This document shows, in pieces, positions 9,377 to 18,646 of a DNA stretch of 64,000 nt (position 1 is its first letter; each line of letters starts with the position of its first letter). Where the stretch lies: positions 354,844-418,843 of the forward strand of contig CAVUNV010000008.1 in the NCBI GenBank assembly GCA_963742925.1. The letters are read 5' to 3'. The stretch is from PALSA-612 sp963742925. Lineage in GTDB: Bacteria; Actinomycetota; Thermoleophilia; Gaiellales; Gaiellaceae. The notes beneath the pieces are model-generated. The model saw only the letters and a program-made list of their open reading frames with translations, was not told where the DNA came from and ran no database searches. A program made the translations under genes and the position numbers.

Positions 9377-10231
9377 CTACGACTCGGGCTCGGCGCCTGC
9401 GTGGAGGTACTTGACCTCCATCAGGTTCGCCGGCGGGCCGTCGAGCGCGACCCGCGACGTGACGGCGAGATCCCCTGCGACGTGCAGCAGCTCGCCGACG
9501 TCGAGCAGGCGCCAGTCGGGGTGCTCGTCGAGCGGCTCGCTGGCGATGACGACGCTCGGGTGCCGCGACAGGTGCTCCGAGTGGATCTGCAGGGTCGAGC
9601 TGGAGCCGTGCAGCGGTCGCTCGCCGTGAGTGCCACCCGCCTTGCGCTGGAGCACGAACAGTCGGTGCGTCTCCGGATAGCGCAAGGCCCAGAGCTCGGT
9701 CGGCGTGATCAGGATCAGGTTGATCGCGTAGACGGGGATGTTCTCGGCGATCCACGCCGCAGCCTCGGTGATGCCGGCTCCGACGTCGCCGCCATTCGCG
9801 TCCGTGTACTTCGTGATCAGCGCGAACATGCGCTCGGAGTCGGTCTCCCCCTGGACGAGGCGCAGGTGCTCTCCCAGCTCCGCCTCGAGGCGCGGCAGGT
9901 CGCCGATCGCGCCGTTGTGCGCCATGATCCGGCCGTCGATTGCGAACGGGTGCGTGTTTTCGGGAGCGAGGCCGCCGGTCGACGCGAGGCGTACGTGGGC
10001 GATGAACGTCGTGGAGCTGACGTGCTTCGCCTCGCGGATGAAGGCGCTGTCCTCGTAGGCGGCGATCGGCTCCTTGTCCAGCGCCGGCGTGCCGTCCGGC
10101 TCGAAGTAGCCGAGCCCCGTGCCGTCCGCGTTGCGGTGGCTCTGCACCACCATGCTGTCGGAGGCACCCAGCAGCCAGAAGCGCGCGTGGACGCGGTGTG
10201 GCGCGGCGCTGAGACCGAACAGCCGGCACAC
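9377..10231 (-). CDS. Class II glutamine amidotransferase
   Basis: This 284-residue stand-alone Ntn-type glutaminase domain of the YafJ/EgtC group has nucleophile C2 exposed after Met removal (MCRLFGLSA). Supporting motifs are FIAHVRLAS, ENTHPFAIDG, MAHNGAIGD and GETDSERMF. Such proteins release ammonia and glutamate from glutamine or hydrolyse gamma-glutamyl amides. No synthetase domain is fused. The gene begins 15 bp after gadB in the same direction, so the two are almost certainly co-transcribed, and glutaminase activity feeding the decarboxylase is an attractive inference. Confidence 0.88.
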   Translation of the reverse strand: MCRLFGLSAAPHRVHARFWLLGASDSMVVQSHRNADGTGLGYFEPDGTPALDKEPIAAYEDSAFIREAKHVSSTTFIAHVRLASTGGLAPENTHPFAIDGRIMAHNGAIGDLPRLEAELGEHLRLVQGETDSERMFALITKYTDANGGDVGAGITEAAAWIAENIPVYAINLILITPTELWALRYPETHRLFVLQRKAGGTHGERPLHGSSSTLQIHSEHLSRHPSVVIASEPLDEHPDWRLLDVGELLHVAGDLAVTSRVALDGPPANLMEVKYLHAGAEPES

Positions 10232-10246
10232 GGCGCTAGTCCCTCA

Positions 10247-11632
10247 TCAATGGTGGAAGCCCGACTCGGCCGTGTCGTGCACCGGCTCGGGCTGCTTCTC
10301 GAGCCGCACGAGCTGCCGCTTCAGGTCGTCGATGAGCAGGTCGGCGAGGTCGTGGGTGAACCCGCGCCTGACCACGACGCGGAGTGCGGCCAGGTCGGTG
10401 CGATTCGCGGGGAACGTGTAGGCGGGCACCTGCCAGCCGCGCTCGCGCAGCGCGCTCGACACGTCGAAGGCGGTGAAGTTGTCGATCCCGTCGGCCACCT
10501 TGAACGCGAACACCGGCAGCTCGTCGCCGCGCGTGATCAGCTCGAACGGGCCCAGCTCGGCGATCTTGCCCGACAGCCGCGTCGCCACGTCCCGGCAGTA
10601 CCCCTGGACTGCGCGGTAGCCCTCGAAGCCGAGCCGCAGGAAGTTGTAGTACTGGGCGACGACCTGGGCGCCGGGACGCGAGAAGTTCAGCGCGAAGGTG
10701 GGCATGTTGTCCCCGAGGTAGTTGACCCAGAAGATCAGGTCCTCGGGCAGCGCGTCCGCGTCACGCCAGACGATCCAGCCGACGCCCGGATACACGAGGC
10801 CGTACTTGTGGCCGGAGGCGTTGATCGACGCGACCCGCGGCAGGCGGAAGTCCCATTCGAGGTCGGGATCGACGAACGGCGCGAAGAAGGCGCCCGATGC
10901 GCCGTCGACGTGCACCGGCACGTCGAGGCCGGAGCGCTCCTTCAGCTGGTCGAGCGCGGCGCAGATCTCGGCGATCGGCTCGTAGGAGCCGTCGAACGTC
11001 GAGCCGAGGATGGCGACCACGCCGATCGTGTTCTCGTCGCAGAGCTTCACCGCCTCCTCCGCCGAGAGCGTGAAGCGGTTCCCCTCCATCGGCACGAGCC
11101 GCATCTCGACGTCCCAGTAGTTCGCGAACTTCTCCCAGCAGATCTGGACGTTGATCCCCATCACGATGTTCGGCTTGTCGGCCGGCTTGCCCTCGGCGGC
11201 GCGGCGCTTCTGCCAGAGCCGCTTCAGCGCCAGGCCCCCGAGCATCGCCGCCTCGCTCGAGCCGGTCGTCGAGCAGCCGGTCGCCTGCGCCACGTCGGGC
11301 GCGTGCCAGAGGCGGCTGAGGATGCTCACGCAGCGCATCTCGAGCTCCGCCGTCTGCGGATACTCGTCCTTGTCGATCATGTTCTTGTCGAGGCATTCGG
11401 CCATCAGCAGCCGCGCCTGCGGCTCCATCCACGTCGTCACGAAGGTGGCGAGGTTCAGCCGGGCGTTGCCGTCCAGCATGAGCTCGTCGTGGACGAGCTG
11501 GTAGGCGAGGTCCGGCGCCAGCTCGCCGACGGGCAGCTCGTGCCTCGGGATGTCCCCGCCGAGCGTGTACAGCGGAGCCGGAGAAAGATCGCCCGATCGG
11601 CGGACCGGGCCCTTCGGGTGCTTCAGCGGCAC
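10247..11632 (-). CDS. gadB: Glutamate decarboxylase
   Basis: This 461-residue PLP enzyme of fold type I converts glutamate to GABA and CO2 while consuming a proton. PLP lysine K276 lies in SINASGHKYGLVYPGVGW. The cofactor-stacking and pairing residues HVDGASG (H241, D243) fall at the same positions as I recall for E. coli GadB. TGCSTTGSSEAAMLGG forms the phosphate-binding region. Length and order are canonical, with no break. No GABA antiporter is adjacent. The gene leads a leftward operon with a class II amidotransferase 15 bp downstream. Confidence 0.95.
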   Translation of the reverse strand: MPLKHPKGPVRRSGDLSPAPLYTLGGDIPRHELPVGELAPDLAYQLVHDELMLDGNARLNLATFVTTWMEPQARLLMAECLDKNMIDKDEYPQTAELEMRCVSILSRLWHAPDVAQATGCSTTGSSEAAMLGGLALKRLWQKRRAAEGKPADKPNIVMGINVQICWEKFANYWDVEMRLVPMEGNRFTLSAEEAVKLCDENTIGVVAILGSTFDGSYEPIAEICAALDQLKERSGLDVPVHVDGASGAFFAPFVDPDLEWDFRLPRVASINASGHKYGLVYPGVGWIVWRDADALPEDLIFWVNYLGDNMPTFALNFSRPGAQVVAQYYNFLRLGFEGYRAVQGYCRDVATRLSGKIAELGPFELITRGDELPVFAFKVADGIDNFTAFDVSSALRERGWQVPAYTFPANRTDLAALRVVVRRGFTHDLADLLIDDLKRQLVRLEKQPEPVHDTAESGFHH

Positions 11633-11659
11633 GACCTACCCCCTGTGTGCGTCGAGCGC

Positions 11660-11701
11660 CAACCGGGCGCGGCCGTGCGTGACACGGCCTGCGCCCGGTT
11701 G
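11660..11701 (-). terminator. Long inverted repeat, terminator of the SHOCT-protein gene
   Basis: Arms 11660-11677 and 11683-11701 pair over 18 bp with one bulged base, around a cgtga loop. The repeat lies just after the SHOCT gene stop (11715) and before gadB, both leftward, so it separates the two transcription units. Confidence 0.75.
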
Positions 11702-11714
11702 AGCCCCTCGGTTC

Positions 11715-12104
11715 CTAGGCGAGCGCCTTGGCCTTGATCTGGTCGAACTCGGCCTGGGTGATCGTCCCCGCGTCGAGCAGCTGCTTCGCCTTCGCGATCT
11801 GCTCGGCCGGGTCGCCCTGCGCCGCCACCTGCTTGACGTAATCGTCGAACTGCGCCTGCGACTGCTGCATGTCCTTCGTGCTGCGCTGCGCCATCCCCGC
11901 GTGCTCGGCGATCAGATAGATCAACACGCCGAGGTAGGGCAGGACGATCACGAAGATGATCCAGAGCGCCTTCGCGCCTCCGCCGATGTCGTGCCGGCGG
12001 AAGACGTCCATGAAGACGGTGATCAGGAGCCAGAACCAGATCACCCACGCGAAGAAGACGAGCATCGTCCACATCACGTCGAGGAACGAGTAATTCGCCA
12101 ACAT
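11715..12104 (-). CDS. SHOCT-domain membrane protein with PLDc_N-type membrane segment
   Basis: The 129-residue protein has two hydrophobic helices at about 8-32 and 46-66 (WTMLVFFAWVIWFWLLITVF; ALWIIFVIVLPYLGVLIYLI), matching the phospholipase D N-terminal-like (PLDc_N) membrane unit. A cytoplasmic linker and a C-terminal SHOCT motif follow (IAKAKQLLDAGTITQAEFD, about 103-127). SHOCT is a short oligomerisation motif. The function is unknown. It has its own terminator and sits between gadB and an MFS transporter, all leftward. Confidence 0.85.
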   Translation of the reverse strand: MLANYSFLDVMWTMLVFFAWVIWFWLLITVFMDVFRRHDIGGGAKALWIIFVIVLPYLGVLIYLIAEHAGMAQRSTKDMQQSQAQFDDYVKQVAAQGDPAEQIAKAKQLLDAGTITQAEFDQIKAKALA

Positions 12105-12189
12105 AGAGAGCCTCTCTGTCTACGGTCGTTTGAGGGTCGGCCAGATACTTACAGCTTCCCCTGGCCCGGGCAAGGAGAGGTGTCGCGCA

Positions 12190-13860
12190 TCACCCGGGCG
12201 ATTCTTCGGGGGAGAGCCCCCCTTCCGGGGCGGCCGCCGCGAGCGCCCCCGGCTGCACCGTCGGGATGCCCCGGGTGAACGGGAGAGCGAGGAGCGCGAA
12301 GAGCGCCAGGAGCGACACGGCGACGCGCAGCCCGTCGATCCGGCTCTTCTCGTTCTCGTCCACGATCGCGTTGGTCGTCTGCGGAGGGACGTGCGCGTCC
12401 TTGAGCGCGGCCTCGAGCTGGGCGTCGGACATGAACGGGATCCCGCCGGCGAGCTCCGTCTGTGCCTGCTTGGCGACGCGATCGGGAACTTTCGGGTTGT
12501 TCTCGATGCCGGTGAGGAACGACGCCGTCAGCGCGGAGATGAGCACGGCCCCAGCCAGCGCGGTGCCGATCGACGCGCCGAGCTGTGTTCCCGTGTTCTG
12601 AAGCCCGCCCACCTCGCCGCTCTGCTCGTCGGGCACCGCCGACACGGTCACGCTCCCGAGCTGCGAGGCGATCGCGCCGATCCCGGCACCCGCGAGCAGC
12701 AACGGCCAGGTGACGATCTCCGCGCCTGCACCGTAGTCCAGCAGGACGTCCAGGAGCACGAGGCCGGCGAACAGCGCCAGGAAGCCGACGCGGATGACCC
12801 GTCGCGGGTTCGCGTTCGGCAACAGCTTGGGAACGCCGACTGCGAAGAGCAGCAGCGACAGCGAGAGCGGAAGCAGCCGGACACCCGTCGCGACGGCCGA
12901 CATGCCGAGCGCGACCGACAGGAACAGCGGGACGACGAAGAAGATCCCGGCCTGGACCAGGAACAGGAAGAGGAACGAGGTGACGCCGTTGCGCAGCTGG
13001 AGGTTGCGCAGCATTGCCGGGTTGATGAGCGCACCCTCGCCGCGCTCGAGACGGCGGTTTTCCCAGGCGAGGAACAGGACGAGCAGCACGCCGCCCGCGA
13101 GCATGAGCCAGATCACGGCCGAGAGCCCGAGCCACTCGGGAGCTCCAGCCTTGGGCTGCACGAAGCCCCACACGCCCGAGCGCAGGATGCCGAACACGAT
13201 CAGACCGAGGCCGGCCGCGGACAGCGCCGTGCCGACCAGGTCGAGCTTGACGCCCTTCTCCGGCGGCGAGTCGGCTATCCGCCGCGCCAGGAAGAGAATC
13301 ACGATCACGATCAGGACCTCGCCGGCGAACACCCACCGCCACGACCAGTAGGTGGTGAACGCGCCGCCGATCACCGGCCCCACCGCGCACGCGATCGCAC
13401 CGGCGGCGGCCACGAGCCCGTACGCACGCGGCCGTTCTGACCGTCCGAAGTTCGTGGCGACGAGCGCCACGATCGCCGGCATGATCAGCACCGCACCGAT
13501 GCCCTCGAGGAACGACCAGCCGATGAGCAGCGTCGTCAGGTTCTGGGAGAGCGCGGTCGTGAGCGATCCGCACGAGTAGATGACGCACCCGATCGTGAAC
13601 GCGCGCTTCCGGCCGATGATCTCCCCGACCTTCCCGCCGGTGATCATCAGGGACGCCATCACCAGCGTGTAGAACGTGATCGCCGTCTGGATCCCGGTCA
13701 CGGTCGTCCCGAGGTCATTGGCCACCGTCGCGATCGCCGTGTTCATCACCGTCGTGTCGAGGGCCATGACGAACTGCCCCGCCGCCAGCGTCATCAGGAC
13801 CAGACCCGAACCGCTCACAGCGGTCGAGCGCGAAGAGGGTGCGGTGCCCGCCGTCGTCAC
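12190..13860 (-). CDS. DHA2-type (14-TM) MFS drug-efflux transporter
   Basis: This is an EmrB/QacA-like proton-driven exporter of about 556 residues. Family motifs include MALDTTVMNTAIATVANDLG in helix 1, GGKVGEIIGRKRAF (motif A), a motif-C-like AIACAVGPVIGG, and about fourteen hydrophobic helices. The insert at about 445-505 before the last helix is hydrophilic. The frame is open to an ATG at 13902, but the GTG at 13860 gives the more usual short N-terminus and leaves 86 bp to the divergent hypF. The substrate is unknown. Confidence 0.88.
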   Translation of the reverse strand: MTTAGTAPSSRSTAVSGSGLVLMTLAAGQFVMALDTTVMNTAIATVANDLGTTVTGIQTAITFYTLVMASLMITGGKVGEIIGRKRAFTIGCVIYSCGSLTTALSQNLTTLLIGWSFLEGIGAVLIMPAIVALVATNFGRSERPRAYGLVAAAGAIACAVGPVIGGAFTTYWSWRWVFAGEVLIVIVILFLARRIADSPPEKGVKLDLVGTALSAAGLGLIVFGILRSGVWGFVQPKAGAPEWLGLSAVIWLMLAGGVLLVLFLAWENRRLERGEGALINPAMLRNLQLRNGVTSFLFLFLVQAGIFFVVPLFLSVALGMSAVATGVRLLPLSLSLLLFAVGVPKLLPNANPRRVIRVGFLALFAGLVLLDVLLDYGAGAEIVTWPLLLAGAGIGAIASQLGSVTVSAVPDEQSGEVGGLQNTGTQLGASIGTALAGAVLISALTASFLTGIENNPKVPDRVAKQAQTELAGGIPFMSDAQLEAALKDAHVPPQTTNAIVDENEKSRIDGLRVAVSLLALFALLALPFTRGIPTVQPGALAAAAPEGGLSPEESPG

Positions 13861-13946
13861 GGACGCGATTCTCCCAGACCCTGGTGACGGCGGGAGCAGC
13901 AATGGGGACGGGGCCGACGAACGGCGCTGGCGCTATCGTCGCGGCG

Positions 13947-16098
13947 ATGCGCCCGGCCACGCCAGAGCGTCGTAGGTTGCGTGTCCGCGGCGTCGTTCAG
14001 GGCGTCGGGTTCCGGCCCTTCGTCTACGGGCTGGCAACGCGCCTCGGGCTGGGCGGATTCGTGCTCAACGACGGGGAGGGCGTCACCGTCGAGGTCGAGG
14101 GCGAGCCGCTGCGCTCGACGCATTCGCTTCTGCGTTGCGGGCGGACGCGCCCGTCGCTGGCGCGCGTCGACTCCGTGACGGCCGAGGTCGTCGCGCCGCG
14201 CGGCGAGCGCGGGTTCAGGATCGAGCTGAGCGCCGCGACCGGCGGGACGGCGCCGATCCCGGCCGACGTGGCGACCTGCGACGACTGCCTCCGGGAGCTC
14301 TTCGACCCGGCCGACCGGCGGTACCGCTACCCGTTCGTCAACTGCACGCAGTGCGGGCCGCGGTTCACGATCGTCTGCCGTGTTCCGTACGACCGGCCGT
14401 TCACGACGATGGCGGGATTCGAGCTCTGCGATGCCTGCCGGCGGGAGTACCAGGACCCGGCCGACCGCCGTTTCCACGCCGAGCCGATCGCCTGCCCGGT
14501 GTGCGGGCCACGGCTCTCCATGCCGATCGAGGACGCCGTCGGACTGTTGCTCGAGGGTGCCGTCGTCGCCGTCAAGGGGCTGGGCGGCTACCACCTCGCC
14601 TGCGACGCGGCGAACGAGGATGCCGTCGCTGCGCTGCGCGCCCGCAAGCGCCGCGAGGAGAAGCCGTTCGCGGTGATGACCGTCGACCCGGAGGCACTCG
14701 CGGAGCCGAACGAGACCGAGCGGGAGCTGCTCCGCTCTCGCGAGCGGCCGATCGTGCTCGTGCGCCGCCGCACGGACGCCGCGCTCGCGGCCTCGGTGGC
14801 CCCCGGCACGCCGTGGCTCGGGCTGATGCTGCCGTACACGCCGCTCCACCACCTGCTGCTCGCCGACTGCGAGCGGCCGCTCGTGATGACGAGCGGCAAC
14901 CGCTCGGACGAGCCGATCGCCTACGAGGACGAGGAGGCACGCGAGCGCCTGGCCGGCATCGCAGACGCCTTCCTCGCACACGACCGGCCGATCCACCGCC
15001 GCTGCGAGGACTCCGTCGTCCGGGCCTCCTTCCCGGTGCGCCGCTCGCGCGGGTTCGTCCCCACCGCCCTGCCGCTTCCGGTCGCCGCCGCCCACCCGGT
15101 CGTCGCGACGGGCGCGGAGCTGAAGAGCACGTTCTGCGTCGCGCGCGGCGGCGAGGCCTTCCTCTCCGCGCACCTCGGCGACCTCGACTCGGAGCTCGCC
15201 TACCGGGCCTTCGTCGGCGACCTCGAGCTCTACCTGCGCATGCTCGGGGTCGACCGGCCCGTGATCGCCCACGACCTCCATCCCGAGTACCTGTCGACGA
15301 AGTGGGCGCTCGAGCAGGACGCCGAGCTCGTCGGCGTCCAGCACCACCACGCCCACGCCGCCGCCTGCCTGGCCGAGCACGGCGAGCGGGGCCCCGCTCT
15401 CGCGCTCGTCTTCGACGGGACCGGCTACGGAACCGACGGGACACTGTGGGGCGGCGAGCTCCTGCGCTGCGATCTCCGCGAGCTCGAGCGGCTGGCGCAT
15501 CTCGAGCCCGGTGCCGCTTCCGGGCGGGGAGGCCGCCATCAGGGAGCCGTGGCGGACGGCGGCGATCCACCTCGAGCTCGCCGGCCGGCCGGTGCCGTTC
15601 GAGCGCTGGCCGGAGGTGCGAGCGAGCCTGAAGGTGAACGCCCCGCTCTCGTCGGGCATGGGCCGTCTCTTCGACGCCGTGGCAGCGGTGCTCGGCGTCC
15701 GCGAGCGCGTGACGTACGAGGGCCAGGCGGCGATCGAGCTCGAGCAGCTCGCGGACGGGATCGACGCCGAGCCGTACGAGTGGCGCTTCGGCGACGGTCC
15801 CGGCCTCGTCGGTGCCGTGCACGACGATCTCGCCGCCGGACGCCCGCCCGGAGAGATCGCAGCCGCCTTCCACGAGACCGTGGCCGCGGCAAGCGCCCGC
15901 GCCTGCGCCGAGGCGGCCGAGCCGCGCACGGTCGTCCTGAGCGGCGGCAGCTTCCAGAACCTGCGGCTCCTCGCCTCGACGCGGCGACGGCTGGAGGACA
16001 TCGGCTTCCGGGTGCTCGGCCACCGCCTCGTCCCGCCGAACGACGGCGGGATCAGCTACGGCCAGGCGGCGGTGGCGGCGGCGCGGCTCAGTTCCTAA
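13947..16098 (+). CDS. hypF: [NiFe]-hydrogenase maturation carbamoyltransferase HypF, one frameshift
   Basis: HypF makes the cyanide ligand precursor of [NiFe] hydrogenases from carbamoyl phosphate. The domains read in order: acylphosphatase (VRGVVQGVGFRPFVYG), two zinc fingers (CDDCLRELFDP, CTQCGPRF, CDACRREY, CPVCGPRL), YrdC-like (GLGGYHLACDA, MTSGNRSDEPI) and Kae1-like with the metal motif HHHAHAAACLAEHG. One extra base near 15511 breaks the frame. Correcting it joins the two parts into about 716 residues, slightly short for the family. No other hyp or hydrogenase gene is in the window. The ATG at 13947 is chosen because homology starts six codons later. Confidence 0.9.
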
Positions 16099-16457
16099 AG
16101 CAGGTCGTCGAGCGCCCGGGCGAGGGTGAAGGTTCCGACGGCGATCCAGGCGAGACCCAGCACGACGAGCAGGAGGCTGACGAGCTGCCGGTGCGCACGG
16201 GCGAGGTGACGGGAACGACCCTCCGTCTGGACGAGCCGCGCCACCAGGATGTCCCGGGCCTGTAGCCAGTTCCTGACGACGAGCAACCCGATCGGAAGCA
16301 GCAAGGCTGCGCAGACGAGCCGAACGATCGACGCCCAGGTTTCGTGGCCGAGCACGGCGACGGCCCCGATCAGGGCGAGCAGCGACACAAGGCAAGCCAG
16401 GAGCCACGCCCACCAGATCCCCCGCTGAACCAGCCTGCCTCTCATCGGACGAAGCAT
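16095..16457 (-). CDS. Small membrane protein, three predicted helices
   Basis: About 120 residues from ATG 16457 (a second ATG lies at 16445). Three hydrophobic stretches (WAWLLACLVSLLALIGAVAVLG, IVRLVCAALLLPIGLLVV, VSLLLVVLGLAWIAVGTFTL) enclose an Arg/His-rich cytoplasmic loop. I do not recognise the family. It overlaps the hypF stop by four bases tail to tail and is divergent from the ABC importer operon. Confidence 0.6.
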   Translation of the reverse strand: MLRPMRGRLVQRGIWWAWLLACLVSLLALIGAVAVLGHETWASIVRLVCAALLLPIGLLVVRNWLQARDILVARLVQTEGRSRHLARAHRQLVSLLLVVLGLAWIAVGTFTLARALDDLL

Positions 16458-16489
16458 CTCACGACAGCCCGGTACGTCAGTATCTCGCG

Positions 16490-17737
16490 ATGCATCCGCG
16501 CGAGCACAGGTCCACGAGGAGGCGGTTCCTCGCCTCCTCCGCCGGCGCGTTCGCGGCGCTGCCGGCGGCCGGGGCATCGCTGCGAGCGGGCACGACGCCG
16601 GCCGGGCCGACAGGCGTACCGCTCGGGCCCGGCGGCATCCCGCTCGCGAGGCGCAATCATCCCGTGACGTTGCCGATCTACCCGGGCAACGAGCCGATCG
16701 ACTCGGGCAGGAGCCCGGAGAAGGGCCCGCTCCAGGTCTTCACCTGGAGCGCCTACATCAACCCGACGGTCGTCAAGGCGTTCGAGAAGCGCTACAAGGT
16801 CGGGGTCACGGTGACGAGCTTCGAGAACGAGGAGGAGGCGCTCACGAAGCTGACGAGCGGGGCCGTCCACTTCGACGTGTGGTTCGCGACCGTGCAGTAT
16901 CTCGGCAAGACCGTCGCAGGCAAGCTGATCCAGCCTCTCAACCACCACTATCTGCCCAACCTGCGCTCGAACGTCTGGCCGTCGCTGGCCAGCCCCTACT
17001 ACGACGTCGGCTCCCGCTACACCGTCCCGTACGTCGTCTACACGACCGGCATCTCGTGGCGGCGCGACAAGGTCAAGCCACCGACGACCTTCGCGAACCC
17101 CTACGACATCTTCTGGCGGACGCCCAGGAGCTCGGGCAAGGTGGCCGTGATCGACGACCTGCGGGAGGCGCTCGGGATGGCACTGCTCCGCCGTCGCGTC
17201 ACCGACGTGAACACCGAAAGCCCCGATCGCGTCAACCGGGCCGGCGCCGATCTCTCCCAGCTGACCAGGCTCGTCAACGTCAAGGTCAACCAGACCGACT
17301 ACCAGGACATCCCCTCCGGAGCGACCTGGGTCGCCCAGGCCTACTCCGGGGACATGGCGACCTCGGCGTCCTACATGCCGAAGGGGGTGCCGGTGGGCGT
17401 CGTCGGCTTCTGGCGGCCGCAGCGAGGTGGGATGATCGGGAACGACGTCATCACGGTGCTGCGCGGCTCGAAGCGGCCGGTCCTGGCACACCATTTCCTG
17501 AACTTCCTGCTCGACCGGGGTCACGCGCTCGAGAACTTCAGCTTCCTCGGCTACGTGCCGCCGCAGAAGGGCTTCGACCCCGAGTCGCTGATCGCCAAGG
17601 GGTACGTGCCGAAGAGCCTGGCGTCCACGATCGTCCGCGAGGAGGAGTTCCGCTACGACCACACGTTGCTGCCGCTGACGACCTCCGGCGAGATCCTCTG
17701 GCAGAACGCCTGGTCGAAGTTCAAGGCCGGCGGCTAG
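16490..17737 (+). CDS. ABC importer substrate-binding protein, PotD-like, Tat-exported
   Basis: The 415-residue binding protein has a twin-arginine signal (STRRRFLASSAGAFAALPAA, residues 8-27). It shows polyamine-type binding-protein features: LQVFTWSAYINPTVVKAFEK, VTSFENEEEALTKLTSG, FDVWFAT and PYVVYTTGISWRRDKV. It heads an operon of binding protein, two permeases and an ATPase whose genes overlap or nearly touch. Spermidine/putrescine is the family's usual ligand, but other charged organics are possible. The Tat signal implies export after folding. Confidence 0.88.
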   Translation: MHPREHRSTRRRFLASSAGAFAALPAAGASLRAGTTPAGPTGVPLGPGGIPLARRNHPVTLPIYPGNEPIDSGRSPEKGPLQVFTWSAYINPTVVKAFEKRYKVGVTVTSFENEEEALTKLTSGAVHFDVWFATVQYLGKTVAGKLIQPLNHHYLPNLRSNVWPSLASPYYDVGSRYTVPYVVYTTGISWRRDKVKPPTTFANPYDIFWRTPRSSGKVAVIDDLREALGMALLRRRVTDVNTESPDRVNRAGADLSQLTRLVNVKVNQTDYQDIPSGATWVAQAYSGDMATSASYMPKGVPVGVVGFWRPQRGGMIGNDVITVLRGSKRPVLAHHFLNFLLDRGHALENFSFLGYVPPQKGFDPESLIAKGYVPKSLASTIVREEEFRYDHTLLPLTTSGEILWQNAWSKFKAGG

Positions 17738-17749
17738 GCCGGGGCGCGG

Positions 17750-18646
17750 ATGGGGCGGCGTCGGTTCCTCTGGCCGCTGTTCGCGTTCCCGGGAACGGTC
17801 TGGCTCGTCCTCTTCTTCCTGATCCCGTTCTACGCCGTCCTGTCGACGGCGTTCGGCACCGTCGACCCGATCTTCCAGGGGCCGGTGCCGGTGTGGAACC
17901 CGTTGGACTGGCATTTCGAGACGATGCGCTCGGTCATCGAGCAGCTCCGGCCCGGGGAGGTCTTCTGGACGGTCTTCGTCCGCACGTTCGCGTACGTGGC
18001 GATCGCGCTCGCCGGCTGCGTCGCGATCGGCTATCCCGTGGCGTACTACCTCGCCCGTCACGCCCGACGGACGAAGGTGCTGCTGCTCGTGCTCCTGATC
18101 ATCCCGTTCTGGGTCAGCTACCTGATGCGGATGCTGGCCTGGATCGGGCTGCTCCTGCCCGACGGGCTCGTCAACCGCTCCCTCGTCCACCTGGGCATCC
18201 TGAGCCACCCCTACGGCTGGCTCGACGGGCAGCCGTCGTCGGTGATCTTCGCGCTCGTCTACGGCTATGTGCCGTACCTGATCCTGCCGCTGTTCGCGGT
18301 CCTCGACCGGATCGAGCCGCACCTGATCGAGGCCGGCCTCGATCTCGGAGCCAGCCGCTTCAGCACGTTCCTCCACGTCACGCTGCCGCTCAGCAAGCAG
18401 GGCATCCTCGCCGGCTGCGTCCTGATCGCCCTGCCGATGTTCGGCGACTACTACACGAACGACGTCATCTCGGGCTCGCCGGGCACCTCGATGATCGGCA
18501 ACCAGATCAACCTCTTCTTCCAGGGCGGCCCTCAGCGGACGGCAGGTGCCGCGCTCGTCATCGTCCTGGCCCTGCTGCTCGCCGGGCTGATGTCCTACTA
18601 CCTGGTCGCCACCGCGCGAGCGTCGCGGCAGCCGGCGGCGGCATGA
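17750..18646 (+). CDS. potB: ABC importer permease, PotB-like
   Basis: This 298-residue integral membrane subunit has six predicted helices and the cytoplasmic EAA loop EAGLDLGASRFSTFLHVTLP at about 195-215, which docks on the ATPase. It starts 13 bp after the binding-protein stop. Its stop overlaps the next permease start (ATGA). The order and sequence match PotB of spermidine/putrescine systems, though substrate specificity is not proven by the sequence. Confidence 0.88.
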   Translation: MGRRRFLWPLFAFPGTVWLVLFFLIPFYAVLSTAFGTVDPIFQGPVPVWNPLDWHFETMRSVIEQLRPGEVFWTVFVRTFAYVAIALAGCVAIGYPVAYYLARHARRTKVLLLVLLIIPFWVSYLMRMLAWIGLLLPDGLVNRSLVHLGILSHPYGWLDGQPSSVIFALVYGYVPYLILPLFAVLDRIEPHLIEAGLDLGASRFSTFLHVTLPLSKQGILAGCVLIALPMFGDYYTNDVISGSPGTSMIGNQINLFFQGGPQRTAGAALVIVLALLLAGLMSYYLVATARASRQPAAA

